Below the pieces are notes generated by a model. That model had not been told where the DNA came from, did not search any database, and was given only the letters and a program-made list of their open reading frames with translations. A stretch of 64,000 nucleotides of DNA, from NCBI RefSeq assembly GCF_947498805.1, contig NZ_CANMLT010000003.1, positions 310,001 through 374,000 on the forward strand, written 5' to 3'. Position numbers and translations under genes: made by a program. Within the stretch, counting starts at the first letter, position 1, and each line of letters begins with the position of its first letter. Of this stretch, positions 23,685 through 33,710 are shown piece after piece. This stretch comes from an uncultured Tenacibaculum sp. (GTDB lineage: Bacteria; Bacteroidota; Bacteroidia; Flavobacteriales; Flavobacteriaceae).

Positions 23685-26306
23685 TTAATTTGTTTTTAAA
23701 TATTTAAAATATTTGTATTCTCTAAAACCTATCGAAGCCAGCTTACCACTTTGTCCATCAACCATGCGTAATTCTCCTTTTACCATAACTACATTAAACA
23801 CATGTCCTTTTTCGAAAGGATATACCTCTTTTACTCCGTAAATAATACCTCTTTCTCCTTCCTTTATTACATTTTTCATTTGAGGAATCGTTAATTTATC
23901 AAAGATTCTATTGTATCTATCTCTTAATATTGAAACAGGTAAAAAATCTTTGGTTGGTTTTGCTAATTTAATAATACCTGTTTTAAGGTAATCATCGACC
24001 ACTTGCACAACATTTACACAATTTAAATTTGACACTTTGTATACTTTATTATCTTTAACGTAATGGTTAAAATGCTTTAATGCTTCATCTAAATACTCAA
24101 GAGCTTGTTCCGGATTAATTTTTGCAAGTTTTCTTGCACTTTCTAAGAACTCTTTTGCATCAATTCTAGTAGGAGTATCTCTTGCCATTCCTGCCGACGC
24201 TCGCAGTTCTCTTCTTATGTTTTGTTTCCCTACCTCATCAAGCCTTCCTTCTTTAACTAAATTATCTAAAGATTTTTCGAATTTAGGGTTTTCAACTAGT
24301 TCTCTAGCTGTTTTATATAATTTATCATACACAAAAGAAGAAACTTCTCCTGCCAAGGCTACCATTTCTAAATAGAACAAATATTTAGAAATTGTTCTTC
24401 CTAATTCGGTATCATCCAGTTCCGTAAGCTTTAACAAGGTATTTACGGTTCCAGAACTTACTTCAATAACACCTGCTGCTGCTTTAACAGCCCCTATAGC
24501 TTTTGTTACTTGAGCTGTTTTATAGACTAGCGTTTTTCCTTTTTTTAATAAATTATAAATACGTCCTGCTTTAATAATATTTCCAACACCAGATACCGTG
24601 GTTAAAACATCTACTAAATACTCACTTCCTTTTAATACATTTTTCCAAAAAGTACTTTTGTTATTTGCAAACAATACAAAAGCTGGTAGCTTTATATATA
24701 AGGTATTGGATGTATCCTTTTCTTTTAAAATAAACTTAGGGTTTTTACTATTTACCAAAACAATTGGTGCAAACGGATGGTAATTATATTGCTGTGCTTG
24801 ATAATCATCTACTACTTCCGTATTACCAGTGTCAATATATCTTGGTTTACTCGCATCACCTATATTTATTAGCTCTTGAACTTCCTTGGTCCCAACCTTA
24901 ACTCTTACTTTTACATCGATTTCAGCTTGTTCTCCCTCCCAATGTATTTCTGCATTATCATAATGAAATCCTAAAGCGGTATCGGAACGATAATCTAATA
25001 GTACTGGGCTTTTTTCTGTAATATCAATTAATTTGTTTGTCTTTGGATTAATATTGGCGTAAGAGCTATTCTTCCAGATATTCCAAATAAAATATACATA
25101 GGTTTGAAACTCCTTTCCGTCAAGACCTTTTACAAGCTTGTATAATAACAACTTGCCATCTACCTTTCTTGTAATTAGGTTGGTTATAAAGTTATTATTA
25201 ATATCTACTGTATATTTTTTCTCTTCTTCTGTTAGAACCTCTCTTTTATCTTCTCCAATAGTGTCTTTTATTTGTTTATGGGTACGTCTATGATAAATGA
25301 TTTTTAACAACTTTAAAATAAGATCCTCTTCATTTGTACCTAATACATCAGTTATGTTTCCTTTTGCTAAAGTTTCTATTGCTGCCCATAACGATGTATT
25401 ATTATAAAAAACATAATACAAAGGTTCTGGTATTTGATAAATCAGTGCTTTTTTGTCTTTTAAGCTTGATTTGTTTGCTACAGGAGTTATATGATACCCT
25501 ATACGTTTTAAAAACTGATGACGCCATTTTGATCTAAAGTCATTTACTTCGTTGAAGTAGTTAAAAATAGTGTCTTTCAAAAAACTCATTACAGTAGATA
25601 AATTCTTAAAACTTATACGTAAAGCAATGGTAGGAACCTCATCTTCGTCTAGCAAAAATGTTGGTATAACTTTGGGTGCATCTTTTTTATAATAATATGA
25701 TAAACTATATGGGTTTGCACTTCCTAATTCTTTTGATAAAATTGGGAAGCGATGTACGGATGCCTTTAATGAATTAATTACTACTTCTAATTTTTCATTA
25801 GCTTTTACACCATAAACATTGGTATAGTGATAAGTCTTTTCAGTAAAATTAGAAAAATCTTCAGGTCTAAAATTGATATAATCTTTTGAGTTATCTAGAT
25901 GTACAATTTCCATCATTGCTACTAAATGGTTATTGGTATCTATATAAAACTGAAACCCTCCATAATATAATTCATCTGGGATTATCACTTCGGTTAAAGA
26001 TTCAGAAAAATCAGTAGAGCTAAATACTCTCTCATCTTTTTCATAGGAGATGTTTTTATAAAAAACTTTTCCATTATTAAATGCATACAAAGTGTATGCT
26101 ACATTATCTACATCAATATATAAGGTTTGTGGAATGCTAATTTCTCTATTTTCTCTTGGAAAATCTTTTAAAAGCATTACTTCTTCTTGAAACTTTTCTT
26201 TTTCTTTTGTTATTTTTACGACTACGATCTCTTGGTTTACTTTTTGTATAAAATCTGGGATTTTTAAGTAGTTGACAAGATCTTTTGTGGTTATTACTTT
26301 ATTCAT
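23685..26306 (-). CDS. polymorphic toxin with C-terminal papain-fold (Tox-PL-like) domain
   Basis: An 873-residue protein without signal peptide. Residues 1-500 are beta-rich and unrecognised. A glycine/alanine-rich hydrophobic segment follows at about 555-625 (TTVSGVGNIIKAG, AVKAAAGVIEVSSG), then a helical linker. The last 115 residues look like papain fold toxin 1 (glutamine deamidase/protease): Cys763 in NCVNVVQVVDDY, GERGIIYG, His835 in KGHVFNVVMV and Asp850 in RMVDGQSGK form the Cys-His-Asp set. An Imm35-like gene follows directly. Last toxin of the island series. The delivery route is inferred to be lysis release together with the fibre and scaffold proteins. Confidence 0.8.
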   Translation of the reverse strand: MNKVITTKDLVNYLKIPDFIQKVNQEIVVVKITKEKEKFQEEVMLLKDFPRENREISIPQTLYIDVDNVAYTLYAFNNGKVFYKNISYEKDERVFSSTDFSESLTEVIIPDELYYGGFQFYIDTNNHLVAMMEIVHLDNSKDYINFRPEDFSNFTEKTYHYTNVYGVKANEKLEVVINSLKASVHRFPILSKELGSANPYSLSYYYKKDAPKVIPTFLLDEDEVPTIALRISFKNLSTVMSFLKDTIFNYFNEVNDFRSKWRHQFLKRIGYHITPVANKSSLKDKKALIYQIPEPLYYVFYNNTSLWAAIETLAKGNITDVLGTNEEDLILKLLKIIYHRRTHKQIKDTIGEDKREVLTEEEKKYTVDINNNFITNLITRKVDGKLLLYKLVKGLDGKEFQTYVYFIWNIWKNSSYANINPKTNKLIDITEKSPVLLDYRSDTALGFHYDNAEIHWEGEQAEIDVKVRVKVGTKEVQELINIGDASKPRYIDTGNTEVVDDYQAQQYNYHPFAPIVLVNSKNPKFILKEKDTSNTLYIKLPAFVLFANNKSTFWKNVLKGSEYLVDVLTTVSGVGNIIKAGRIYNLLKKGKTLVYKTAQVTKAIGAVKAAAGVIEVSSGTVNTLLKLTELDDTELGRTISKYLFYLEMVALAGEVSSFVYDKLYKTARELVENPKFEKSLDNLVKEGRLDEVGKQNIRRELRASAGMARDTPTRIDAKEFLESARKLAKINPEQALEYLDEALKHFNHYVKDNKVYKVSNLNCVNVVQVVDDYLKTGIIKLAKPTKDFLPVSILRDRYNRIFDKLTIPQMKNVIKEGERGIIYGVKEVYPFEKGHVFNVVMVKGELRMVDGQSGKLASIGFREYKYFKYLKTN

Positions 26307-26320
26307 TCTTTTTCTCTTTT

Positions 26321-26920
26321 TTAGTCAAACAATCGAACTCCAACTCCAACATTATGTGTTGGTTGTTGTATCTGATTTAAATTAACTCTGTAGCTTGCAA
26401 ACCATTTTCCTTTTCTGTTGTATTGTAAACCAAAACTTAGATTGTCAAAAGTTTGCACATTTCCTCCAACTTCCGAAAAGAGGTATAATCCGCTTCTATA
26501 AGTTTTAGGATACTCAATAGTCTTGGTTACTGTTATTTCTCTAGGAACCTTAAGTTTATAAGAGATCTGGCTATCTAACAACTTTCCTTTGACTAAATCA
26601 TAACTGTAGATTTCTACATCGGTATTATTCAGGGTGTCCCTGTATATTTTAGCAGCTATATAATTAGTGGTATCTTTTATAAAAATGGTGTCTTTAATGA
26701 TTTTAGTGACATCATTCTTATGTACATATACTTTTTTATATTTTACTGTTTGTACTTTAAACGTATCTATTTTCGTTTGCCAAACGGTATCTCTTACAAT
26801 AGTTATTTTAGGTTCTTGTGTTACTCTTTTTTCATTTTGTTTTATGAATAAATTGATGAATAACAACAATAAAATTGCTCCCAATAGTAACCTATCGGTT
26901 TTCGTTTTAAAAAAATTCAT
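26321..26920 (-). CDS. inner-membrane-anchored protein with C-terminal beta-strands; possible spanin
   Basis: A 199-residue protein with one N-terminal membrane helix (RLLLGAILLLLFINLFI), a beta/coil periplasmic stretch with many Thr-Lys repeats (about 30-140), and a C-terminal part that reads like outer-membrane strands (GLYLFSEVGGN, LSFGLQYNRKGKWFASYRVN, HNVGVGVRLFD). Similar proteins occur in Bacteroidota phage-like lysis regions. Together with the holin and endolysin of this island it could join the two membranes at lysis. That role is inference; a plain envelope protein is the alternative. Confidence 0.55.
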   Translation of the reverse strand: MNFFKTKTDRLLLGAILLLLFINLFIKQNEKRVTQEPKITIVRDTVWQTKIDTFKVQTVKYKKVYVHKNDVTKIIKDTIFIKDTTNYIAAKIYRDTLNNTDVEIYSYDLVKGKLLDSQISYKLKVPREITVTKTIEYPKTYRSGLYLFSEVGGNVQTFDNLSFGLQYNRKGKWFASYRVNLNQIQQPTHNVGVGVRLFD

Positions 26921-27041
26921 AGCATTGATATTTTAGGTTAAAAAGTGTTGTTATTCTCAAAAAAGATAGATTTGAACTACGCTAAATCTGACAATTAAAA
27001 CCTTCCTTAGAACAACAAAAAACACTAACGTTTTAATTTGG

Positions 27042-27073
27042 AAAAAGAACCACTAAAAACAGTTGTTAGTGGT
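27042..27073 (-). terminator. fibre-array intergenic hairpin 1
   Basis: ACCACTAA (27049-27056) pairs with TTAGTGGT (27066-27073); minus-strand T run after the stem. It differs from the other copies by paired A:T for G:C change, which supports a conserved structure. Confidence 0.75.
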
Positions 27074-27089
27074 TAGATTTTAATTTTGA

Positions 27090-28184
27090 TTATGGAGTAT
27101 ATAGGTTTGTAATATACTGACCAGATATTCTAATTGTACCGTTAGAAATTACCGCAGAACTGACTTGAGATAAATTACCACTAGCATCTTTATATAAAAA
27201 CTCTATCCCGTTAGATAATCTAAAATAATTACTCACAGCATCCACTACTGGTGGGGCAATCCCCAGTATACCTTCAAAACCATGTGATATAGAAGCATAA
27301 GAACCTGATGCTAATATTGGTAACCCAGTTATTTTTAAATCACCACTTGGGGTTCCCGATGTATTAATACCTCCCATGTTTATTTCAAAATGAACTAAAT
27401 TTCCAATTCTAGTAAATTTACCCGAAGCAGATGAACTATAAGTAGCTCCTCCAGCTGCGTCTACCAACGTTGGTGTAAAACTTCCTTCCTCATAAAAGTT
27501 TGCTTTCATTAACCCTGCATTGGTTGCATCGGCAAGAGGCAATATAGTATCTTTACCTGTACTTGACACCAATTTTCTAGTAGAAACCTCATATGACAAA
27601 TCTGTGGTTCCTCCTCCAGCATAATTTGCATCGGCATATTCTTTAGTTATTAGTGATTTATTCCCTGCTGTATTTATTTGAGTGGGTGTAAGACTTGTGG
27701 TTATTGAACCATTATCTATATCAAGAGTTGTTGTATTGTTTGTAAAGTTAATGTCTTGACCTTCAATCTTAACTAAAGATTGATTATTTCCGATATCAAT
27801 ACCTGCATTGTTTGCATTTAAGGTTATTTTAGGTTCTCCTCCTCCTTGTGCATAATCTCCTATTGTCAACACTAAATCTCCATTATTTGAAGAACCTGTA
27901 TGTGTAGCCCAATCTGAAGTAGAACTTCCTCCAGAAGCACTAATAATAGGTTGTAAAGGATTAGATTTATCGATCGTTACATTGGTTCCTGCTTGGTAAT
28001 CTGGAGTAGCTAATTGAGTTGCTACACTTACCTCTCCAGCTTCATCAATTACAAATCTTCGATTTGCCTCTCCTTCTGCTTGTTTGGCATCGATATAACT
28101 ATCGATTAAATCAGCATATTGTTGTTGTGTAGGCTTGTCTCCTGTTTCGAAAAACTTCTTTAATGTTTCTTTGTTTTGTTTCAT
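27090..28184 (-). CDS. fibre-like protein, array member 7 (last)
   Basis: A 364-residue protein without signal peptide. The N-terminal module, shared by all seven array members, runs from MKQNKETLKKFFETGDKP through ADLIDSYIDAKQ and ANRRFVIDEAGEVSVA (about 1-57). Next come the DYQAGTNVTID module and a middle that is nearly identical to member 6 (LITKEYADANYAGG, then STGKDTILPLADATNAG). The C-terminal 130 residues (GSFTPTLVDAAGGATYSSSASGKF and on) resemble phage tail-fibre tips. Probable receptor-binding fibre. Confidence 0.72.
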   Translation of the reverse strand: MKQNKETLKKFFETGDKPTQQQYADLIDSYIDAKQAEGEANRRFVIDEAGEVSVATQLATPDYQAGTNVTIDKSNPLQPIISASGGSSTSDWATHTGSSNNGDLVLTIGDYAQGGGEPKITLNANNAGIDIGNNQSLVKIEGQDINFTNNTTTLDIDNGSITTSLTPTQINTAGNKSLITKEYADANYAGGGTTDLSYEVSTRKLVSSTGKDTILPLADATNAGLMKANFYEEGSFTPTLVDAAGGATYSSSASGKFTRIGNLVHFEINMGGINTSGTPSGDLKITGLPILASGSYASISHGFEGILGIAPPVVDAVSNYFRLSNGIEFLYKDASGNLSQVSSAVISNGTIRISGQYITNLYTP

Positions 28185-28222
28185 TTTTCTTCTTTTTTAT
28201 CTGTTTATAAATTGTTTTGACA

Positions 28223-28257
28223 AAAAAGAACCACCAAAAACTATTGTTAGTGATTAA
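28223..28257 (-). terminator. fibre-array intergenic hairpin 2 (degenerate)
   Basis: ACCACCAA and TTAGTGAT are the arms; two pairs of the consensus stem are lost, so this copy is probably weak. T run present on the minus strand. Confidence 0.45.
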
Positions 28258-28271
28258 ACTTTTAGTATTAC

Positions 28272-29639
28272 TTAAGATGTGTACACGTTTGTTATATATG
28301 TTCCCGCTAATTGTACAATTCCGTTATTAAAAACAACTGCGAATACAAAGTCATTACCACTATTAGATAACCCACTTGTATTACTGGTAGTTTTATTAAA
28401 AGCAATTATATTTCCTTGACTTGAATATATAGCTGGATGTATCGCATAAAACTCCTCATTTCCGCCTGAAAAAGTGATAACATTCCCAGTATGATTGTCT
28501 ACAACTTCAAAAGGTAGTGCTCCAACTCTAAATTGCCCTGTTGGCGTTCCAACAGTGTTAATTCCAGATATGTTTACACTAAAAGTAATTTTATTACCAA
28601 CTCTAACATATTTTCCTTTTGATGTGTTTGAAGTATAAGTTGCCCCACCTCCAAGATCTATTAACGTAGGCGTAAAAATTCCTTCCTCATAAAAGTTTGC
28701 TTTCATTAACCCTGCATTGGTTGCATCGGCAAGAGGTAATATAGTATCTTTACCTGTACTTGACACCAATTTTCTAGTAGAAACCTCATATGACAAATCT
28801 GTGGTTCCTCCTCCAGCATAATTTGCATCAGCATATTCTTTAGTTATCAGTGATTTATTACCTGCTGTATTTATTAATGTATTGGTTAAGCTTGGAGCTG
28901 TAATTGTTCCGTTTTTGAGAACTGTGAAAGCATCACTACGATTTGCGCTAAGGTTATCAGTACCATTTCCTATATTGAATAATCTATCTGTTGCATTCCA
29001 TAAAGTATCCGAATTTGGTGTATAATTGGTTCCAAACATTCCAATAGTCCTTTCACAAAATGACGGGGCTGTGTTATACATTCCTCCAGCATGAGAAGAA
29101 TCTCCACTCGCTATTGTTAAATTACCTTCTGCGTGAGATTTGTCTCCACTTGCTGCCGTATTTTGACCCTCCGAATGAGATCCAATACCACTAGCAGATG
29201 TACTTAGACCTTCCGAGTGAGAATAATTTCCCGTTGCTCCTTTGGTTGAAGAACCATAATCATTTATAGATAAATCAACTGCATTTGTACCTATACTACC
29301 ATAATTACTAGGATTTCTTCCTACTAACCTCCATCCTTTTTTTCCTTCTTCTGTAACTTGTTCTAATCCTGTTGAGGCTCCTCCTACAGAAGCACTAATA
29401 ATAGGTTGTAAAGGGTTAGATGTATCAATTGTAACATTGGTTCCTGCTTGGTAATCTGGAGTAGCTAATTGAGTTGCTACACTTACCTCTCCAGCTTCAT
29501 CAATTACAAACCTTCTATTAGCTTCCCCTTGTGGTTGTTTTGCATCAATATAACTATCTATTAAATCAGCATACTGTTGTTGTGTAGGCTTATCACCTGT
29601 TTCAAAAAATTGTTTTAAAATTTCTTTGTTTTGTTTCAT
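28272..29639 (-). CDS. fibre-like protein with YadA-head-like repeats, array member 6
   Basis: A 455-residue protein with the shared array N-terminus. It then has degenerate repeats of the SHSEG..T.ASG..SHAEG type (about 135-190), as in the head of YadA-like trimeric adhesins and many phage fibres. The block LITKEYADANYAGG to ADATNAGLMKANFYEEG is shared almost exactly with member 7. The C-terminal tip (FTPTLIDLGGGATYTSNTSKGKY onward) is a diverged version of the member 7 tip. Confidence 0.72.
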   Translation of the reverse strand: MKQNKEILKQFFETGDKPTQQQYADLIDSYIDAKQPQGEANRRFVIDEAGEVSVATQLATPDYQAGTNVTIDTSNPLQPIISASVGGASTGLEQVTEEGKKGWRLVGRNPSNYGSIGTNAVDLSINDYGSSTKGATGNYSHSEGLSTSASGIGSHSEGQNTAASGDKSHAEGNLTIASGDSSHAGGMYNTAPSFCERTIGMFGTNYTPNSDTLWNATDRLFNIGNGTDNLSANRSDAFTVLKNGTITAPSLTNTLINTAGNKSLITKEYADANYAGGGTTDLSYEVSTRKLVSSTGKDTILPLADATNAGLMKANFYEEGIFTPTLIDLGGGATYTSNTSKGKYVRVGNKITFSVNISGINTVGTPTGQFRVGALPFEVVDNHTGNVITFSGGNEEFYAIHPAIYSSQGNIIAFNKTTSNTSGLSNSGNDFVFAVVFNNGIVQLAGTYITNVYTS

Positions 29640-29676
29640 TTTTCTTCTTTTTTATCTGTTTATAAATTGTTTTGAC

Positions 29677-29707
29677 AAAAAAGAGGCGCTAAAAACAATT
29701 GTTAGCG
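29677..29707 (-). terminator. fibre-array intergenic hairpin 3
   Basis: CGCTAA (29687-29692) pairs with TTAGCG (29702-29707); T run on the minus strand. Confidence 0.75.
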
Positions 29708-29726
29708 ACTAAACTTCTATTTTTTT

Positions 29727-30740
29727 CTATACTACTTCTATGAAAGAATTTACTAAAACGGAATTGAATGTGTATTTTTTATTGTTTCCATTTGTATTCG
29801 CCTCATCAGAAAACTCTACGGTGTTCACTACTTTATAACGAAAATCTACATCAGATAAATTTGAGTATATATTATTATTAGGATGATTATCATGTCTAAG
29901 CTGTTTATAAATACTATTATGCGAAACCTGATTATTTACTTTCTTAAATGCTTTTACATATACCAAATCTGGAGTCCAAGAGCCATAAGATCCTTTCTCT
30001 GTACTAATAGCGTAATCAATATAAAATGGTGTTTTTGACTCTCTGATACTCTCTATTAGATTTTGATCATTTAATTCAATCTCAGCAACTTTTAAAAGCT
30101 TTTCACTTGGAAAAAAATTGTGAGAAGACATAATTTCTAAATAAACCTCTGACTTCACCTTTGATGGAGAAACTGTACCTGTAATAACACCATTAATAGC
30201 CCCATCTATCATCTGATTTCTAACAAGTAGCTTTACATCATACCATTTCTTAGTAGTACTTTCATCAAAATAATCTGAATCAAAATATTTACTCTCTGTA
30301 ACACTATAACCAGTTCCATTGGTAGTGGTAGTAGTTTCTGAAACTCCCAAACTAAATGTTGTATTCTTTTTCACTATAGATTTTAAACTATCTATTTTCA
30401 ATAAAATTTTCTTTTCTATTTCATCAAAGTCAAAATATTTTCCAAATTTGATTGTTTTAGTTTTAAATTTTTCAGTGTCTTCATAATCAAAAACAGTTAA
30501 TGGATACCCTTTGATAAAATCTGGTTGATTATTATCTGTTTGATTAAAATCTGCCTGTACCTCTTTTTGTTTTGAAGCAACACTTACTTCACCTAATTCA
30601 TCAATTACAAACCTTCTATTAGCTTCTCCTTCGGGCTGTTTTGCATCAATATAACTATCTATTAAATCAGCATACTGTTGTTGTGTAGGCTTATCACCTG
30701 TTTCAAAAAATTGTTTTAAAGTTTCTTTGTTTTGTTTCAT
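29727..30740 (-). CDS. fibre-like protein, array member 5
   Basis: A 337-residue protein with the shared N-terminal module (ETGDKPTQQQYADLIDSY, ANRRFVIDELGEVSVA) and then a unique body. It lacks the DYQAGTN and LSDINNNKL modules of other members. The middle TFSLGVSETTTTTNGTG is a distant match to the tip domain of members 3 and 4. The C-terminus is hydrophobic and ends NSFIEVV. Binding partner unknown. Confidence 0.68.
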   Translation of the reverse strand: MKQNKETLKQFFETGDKPTQQQYADLIDSYIDAKQPEGEANRRFVIDELGEVSVASKQKEVQADFNQTDNNQPDFIKGYPLTVFDYEDTEKFKTKTIKFGKYFDFDEIEKKILLKIDSLKSIVKKNTTFSLGVSETTTTTNGTGYSVTESKYFDSDYFDESTTKKWYDVKLLVRNQMIDGAINGVITGTVSPSKVKSEVYLEIMSSHNFFPSEKLLKVAEIELNDQNLIESIRESKTPFYIDYAISTEKGSYGSWTPDLVYVKAFKKVNNQVSHNSIYKQLRHDNHPNNNIYSNLSDVDFRYKVVNTVEFSDEANTNGNNKKYTFNSVLVNSFIEVV

Positions 30741-30776
30741 TTTTCTTCTTTTTTATCTGTTTATAAATCGTTTTGA

Positions 30777-30808
30777 CAAAAAAGAGGCGCTAAAAACAAT
30801 TGTTAGCG
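30777..30808 (-). terminator. fibre-array intergenic hairpin 4
   Basis: CGCTAA (30788-30793) and TTAGCG (30803-30808) with minus-strand T run. Confidence 0.75.
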
Positions 30809-30828
30809 ACTAAACTTTTATTTTTATA

Positions 30829-32331
30829 TTACATAATTTGCTCGATCAAATAATGCTTAACCTGTAGTATTGAACTCCATGGTGTTGGATTAACAACATT
30901 TTGATTATCAACCTCAATACCAATAAAAACACTAAATGAAATATTCTCATCGATTACTCTTCTTACTGAAGAATTGTTATCGTAGAACTTATAATTTTGA
31001 AAGGTTTTAGAAAGTACATTTCCGTTAAAATCAAAATGAGTTTGATTATAAGTTACATCGGTAGTTAAGGTGCCAAATATCATTTTATTCAATATCAAAT
31101 CAATAGAACTATTATTAAAGAGTTTACTTCCGGCACTTACATTTTGTAAATCAGATTGTGTTGCGGTTACTGTATAAAGTAATATCTCCTTGTTTGTTGT
31201 ATTTGAAAAAAAAGAGCCATTATTAGGCTTTAAATAAACCTTAAACTTAATATGATTTGGTAAATCATTTATTGAAAACACTCCGTTCTTCCATATAAAT
31301 TTATTTAAGAAATCTATTTTAAAAATTTTCTCATTTTGTGCGTCATTGTATTGATCAAAAGGCTTTCCGATAGAAGTTTCAACTCCATTAACCGTAGTTG
31401 TTGTATTTACCGAATTTAACTCTGCATTCGCTAAAAAACTATAATTTGGTGTTAATCTAGAGGTTATTGTTCTAAACTTAGATTTATCTATAACACTCTT
31501 TAAAGTGTACAAACATAGTTTTACCGTTCTCGTTGCATCTAAAGGAGTAAAAACCAACGACCCTCCTAATTTTAACTTAAATACATTAAACCCTGCTATA
31601 CTAATAGCAGTTGTTCTTTCTAACAAAGCATTTGTGTTTGTATTCATAACACAAAGATCTGCATGGTTAGCTACATCTATAGGAGTATCAGTCGAACTTC
31701 CATTCTCTTTAAACGCTATATAATTTGCTCCATTATAATTTACTATAGCATACACTTTCTTTTGGGTAAAATCTAAAGCCCCTATATCAGATGGAGCATT
31801 ATACGTAGTTATGCTATAACTTTGAATAACCCTGCTTAAAGTAGATAAATTTGATCTTTCATCATACGTAATAACATCTGGTTTATTCTTAATAAAATCA
31901 GCACTTGCAATATTAGTTTGATTAAAATCTGCTTGTATTTGTGTATCTTTTAAATTACTCAAATCTACAGTAAATGTTGAATTATCATCACGTGTAAATG
32001 TTGCGATGCCGTTTACATCTAATGTTCCAGAAACTAATCGTGCTAAATTAGTGTCATCAATATAATTTGTTAAATCAAGCTCCTTAACAACAACTCCATC
32101 CTTCAATAAAGACAACTTATTATTATTAATATCTGACAGGGTATATTCTGGACTTTTTTGTTCGGAAGCAACACTCACCTCTCCTGCTTCATCAATTACA
32201 AATCTTCTATTTGCTCCTCCTGCTGGTTGTTTTGCATCAATATAGCTATCGATTAAATCGGCATATTGTTTTTGTGTAGGCTTATCGCCTGTTTCAAAAA
32301 ATTGTTTTAATTCTTCTTTGCTTTTTTTCAT
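30829..32331 (-). CDS. fibre-like protein, array member 4
   Basis: A 500-residue protein: shared N-terminus (about 1-57), a second module shared with members 2 and 3 (SPEYTLSDINNNKLSLLKDG, then DDTNLARLVSGTLDVNG), a unique middle (about 130-270), and a C-terminal domain clearly paralogous to member 3 (ITSRLTPNYSFLANAELNS, EKIFKIDFLNKFIWKNG, ending VKHYLIEQIM). The modules assort independently, which points to recombination. Confidence 0.7.
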   Translation of the reverse strand: MKKSKEELKQFFETGDKPTQKQYADLIDSYIDAKQPAGGANRRFVIDEAGEVSVASEQKSPEYTLSDINNNKLSLLKDGVVVKELDLTNYIDDTNLARLVSGTLDVNGIATFTRDDNSTFTVDLSNLKDTQIQADFNQTNIASADFIKNKPDVITYDERSNLSTLSRVIQSYSITTYNAPSDIGALDFTQKKVYAIVNYNGANYIAFKENGSSTDTPIDVANHADLCVMNTNTNALLERTTAISIAGFNVFKLKLGGSLVFTPLDATRTVKLCLYTLKSVIDKSKFRTITSRLTPNYSFLANAELNSVNTTTTVNGVETSIGKPFDQYNDAQNEKIFKIDFLNKFIWKNGVFSINDLPNHIKFKVYLKPNNGSFFSNTTNKEILLYTVTATQSDLQNVSAGSKLFNNSSIDLILNKMIFGTLTTDVTYNQTHFDFNGNVLSKTFQNYKFYDNNSSVRRVIDENISFSVFIGIEVDNQNVVNPTPWSSILQVKHYLIEQIM

Positions 32332-32366
32332 TTTCTTCTTTTTTATCGTTTTTAAAATGTTTTGAT

Positions 32367-32397
32367 AAAAAAGAGACGCTAAAAACGATTGCTAGCG
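32367..32397 (-). terminator. fibre-array intergenic hairpin 5
   Basis: CGCTAA and CTAGCG arms at 32377-32397; T run on the minus strand. Confidence 0.7.
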
Positions 32398-32460
32398 ACT
32401 AAACTTTTAATGTTCGTTTGTTTTACAGTATTGAATAATACTTTAATTGTAAACTATTCA

Positions 32461-33624
32461 TTATTTTATTTTTTCGATTAAATAGTGCTTGCAACTAAAA
32501 TTACCTCCCCATTGAGTAGGTGTAGTAACGCCAGTATTATCTATCTCAGCAGTCATAAAAACTGAAAAAGTTATGGCGTTATCTATTTCTCTTACGTCAC
32601 CACTATTATTATTATAAAAGACATAACTTTTCGGTGTTGTAGAAACCACATTTTCATTAAGGTCAAACTCTTTTAAAGAATATTTTATTCTTGTTGTATC
32701 TGTCCCGTAATAAAGTATTTTATTCATTACCAAAGGAATAGAATTATTATAAAAAAAGGTTTCTCCAGAAGTGGTTAATGATTGTAAACTATTTTCGTTT
32801 GCTTTAATTGAATACAACAATACTTCTTTATTTGAGGTACTTGGAAAAAAAGAACCTCCATTCGGTTTTAGCCACACATTAACTTTTATTGATTTTGGCA
32901 CATCGTTTAAAGTAGAAGAATCTCGACGCCAAACAAAATCATTTAAAAAATCAATCTTAAAAATTTTTTCAGATTGGGATACATCTTGATTAAATGGACG
33001 CCCAATAGATGTACTCAAACCAGTAACTGTAGTTGTAGTGTCTATATTAGAAAATGAAACATTTGCCAAAAACGCACTATTACTTAATAATTTACTAGTT
33101 ATAACTCGTACTCTTGAGCTATTGAAAATAATTTCCTTTTCTGTCGCATTGTAGTCAAAAAAATCATCAAAACGCAAGCTATTAGTAACTGCAAACTTTT
33201 CAGTACCATTACTATCTTTTATTTTTATTTCAATAGTATCTTTTAAATTACTCAAATCAACTGTAAATGTTGAATTATCATCACGTGTAAAAGTTGCTAT
33301 GCCATTTATATCTAATGTTCCAGAAACTAATCGTGCTAAATTGGTATCATCAATATAGTTTGTTAAATCAAGCTCCTTAACAACAACTTCATCCTTCAAT
33401 AAAGACAACTTATTATTAATAATATCTGATAAAGTATATTCTGGGCTTTTTTGTTCAGAAGCAACACTCACCTCTCCTGTTGCATCAATTACAAATCTTC
33501 TATTTGCTTCCCCTTGTAGTTGTTTTGCATCGATATAACTGTCTATTAAATCGGCATATTGTTGTTGTGTAGGCTTATCACCTGTTTCAAAAAACTGTTT
33601 TAATTCTTCTTTGCTTTTTTTCAT
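32461..33624 (-). CDS. fibre-like protein, array member 3
   Basis: A 387-residue protein with the shared N-terminus, the LSDIINNKLSLLKDEVV module, and the same C-terminal domain type as member 4 (ITSKLLSNSAFLANVSFSN, EKIFKIDFLNDFVWRRD, ending CKHYLIEKIK). It lacks the long unique middle of member 4, so the two differ by about 110 internal residues. No signal peptide. Confidence 0.7.
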   Translation of the reverse strand: MKKSKEELKQFFETGDKPTQQQYADLIDSYIDAKQLQGEANRRFVIDATGEVSVASEQKSPEYTLSDIINNKLSLLKDEVVVKELDLTNYIDDTNLARLVSGTLDINGIATFTRDDNSTFTVDLSNLKDTIEIKIKDSNGTEKFAVTNSLRFDDFFDYNATEKEIIFNSSRVRVITSKLLSNSAFLANVSFSNIDTTTTVTGLSTSIGRPFNQDVSQSEKIFKIDFLNDFVWRRDSSTLNDVPKSIKVNVWLKPNGGSFFPSTSNKEVLLYSIKANENSLQSLTTSGETFFYNNSIPLVMNKILYYGTDTTRIKYSLKEFDLNENVVSTTPKSYVFYNNNSGDVREIDNAITFSVFMTAEIDNTGVTTPTQWGGNFSCKHYLIEKIK

Positions 33625-33660
33625 TCTCTTCTTTTTTATCGTTTTTAAATTGTTTTTGAT

Positions 33661-33690
33661 AAAAAAGAGGCGCTAAAAACTATGTTAGCG
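33661..33690 (-). terminator. fibre-array intergenic hairpin 6
   Basis: CGCTAA (33671-33676) and TTAGCG (33685-33690), with T run on the minus strand. It follows the 48-residue mini-gene. Confidence 0.75.
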
Positions 33691-33710
33691 ACTAAACTTT
33701 TATTTTTTAA

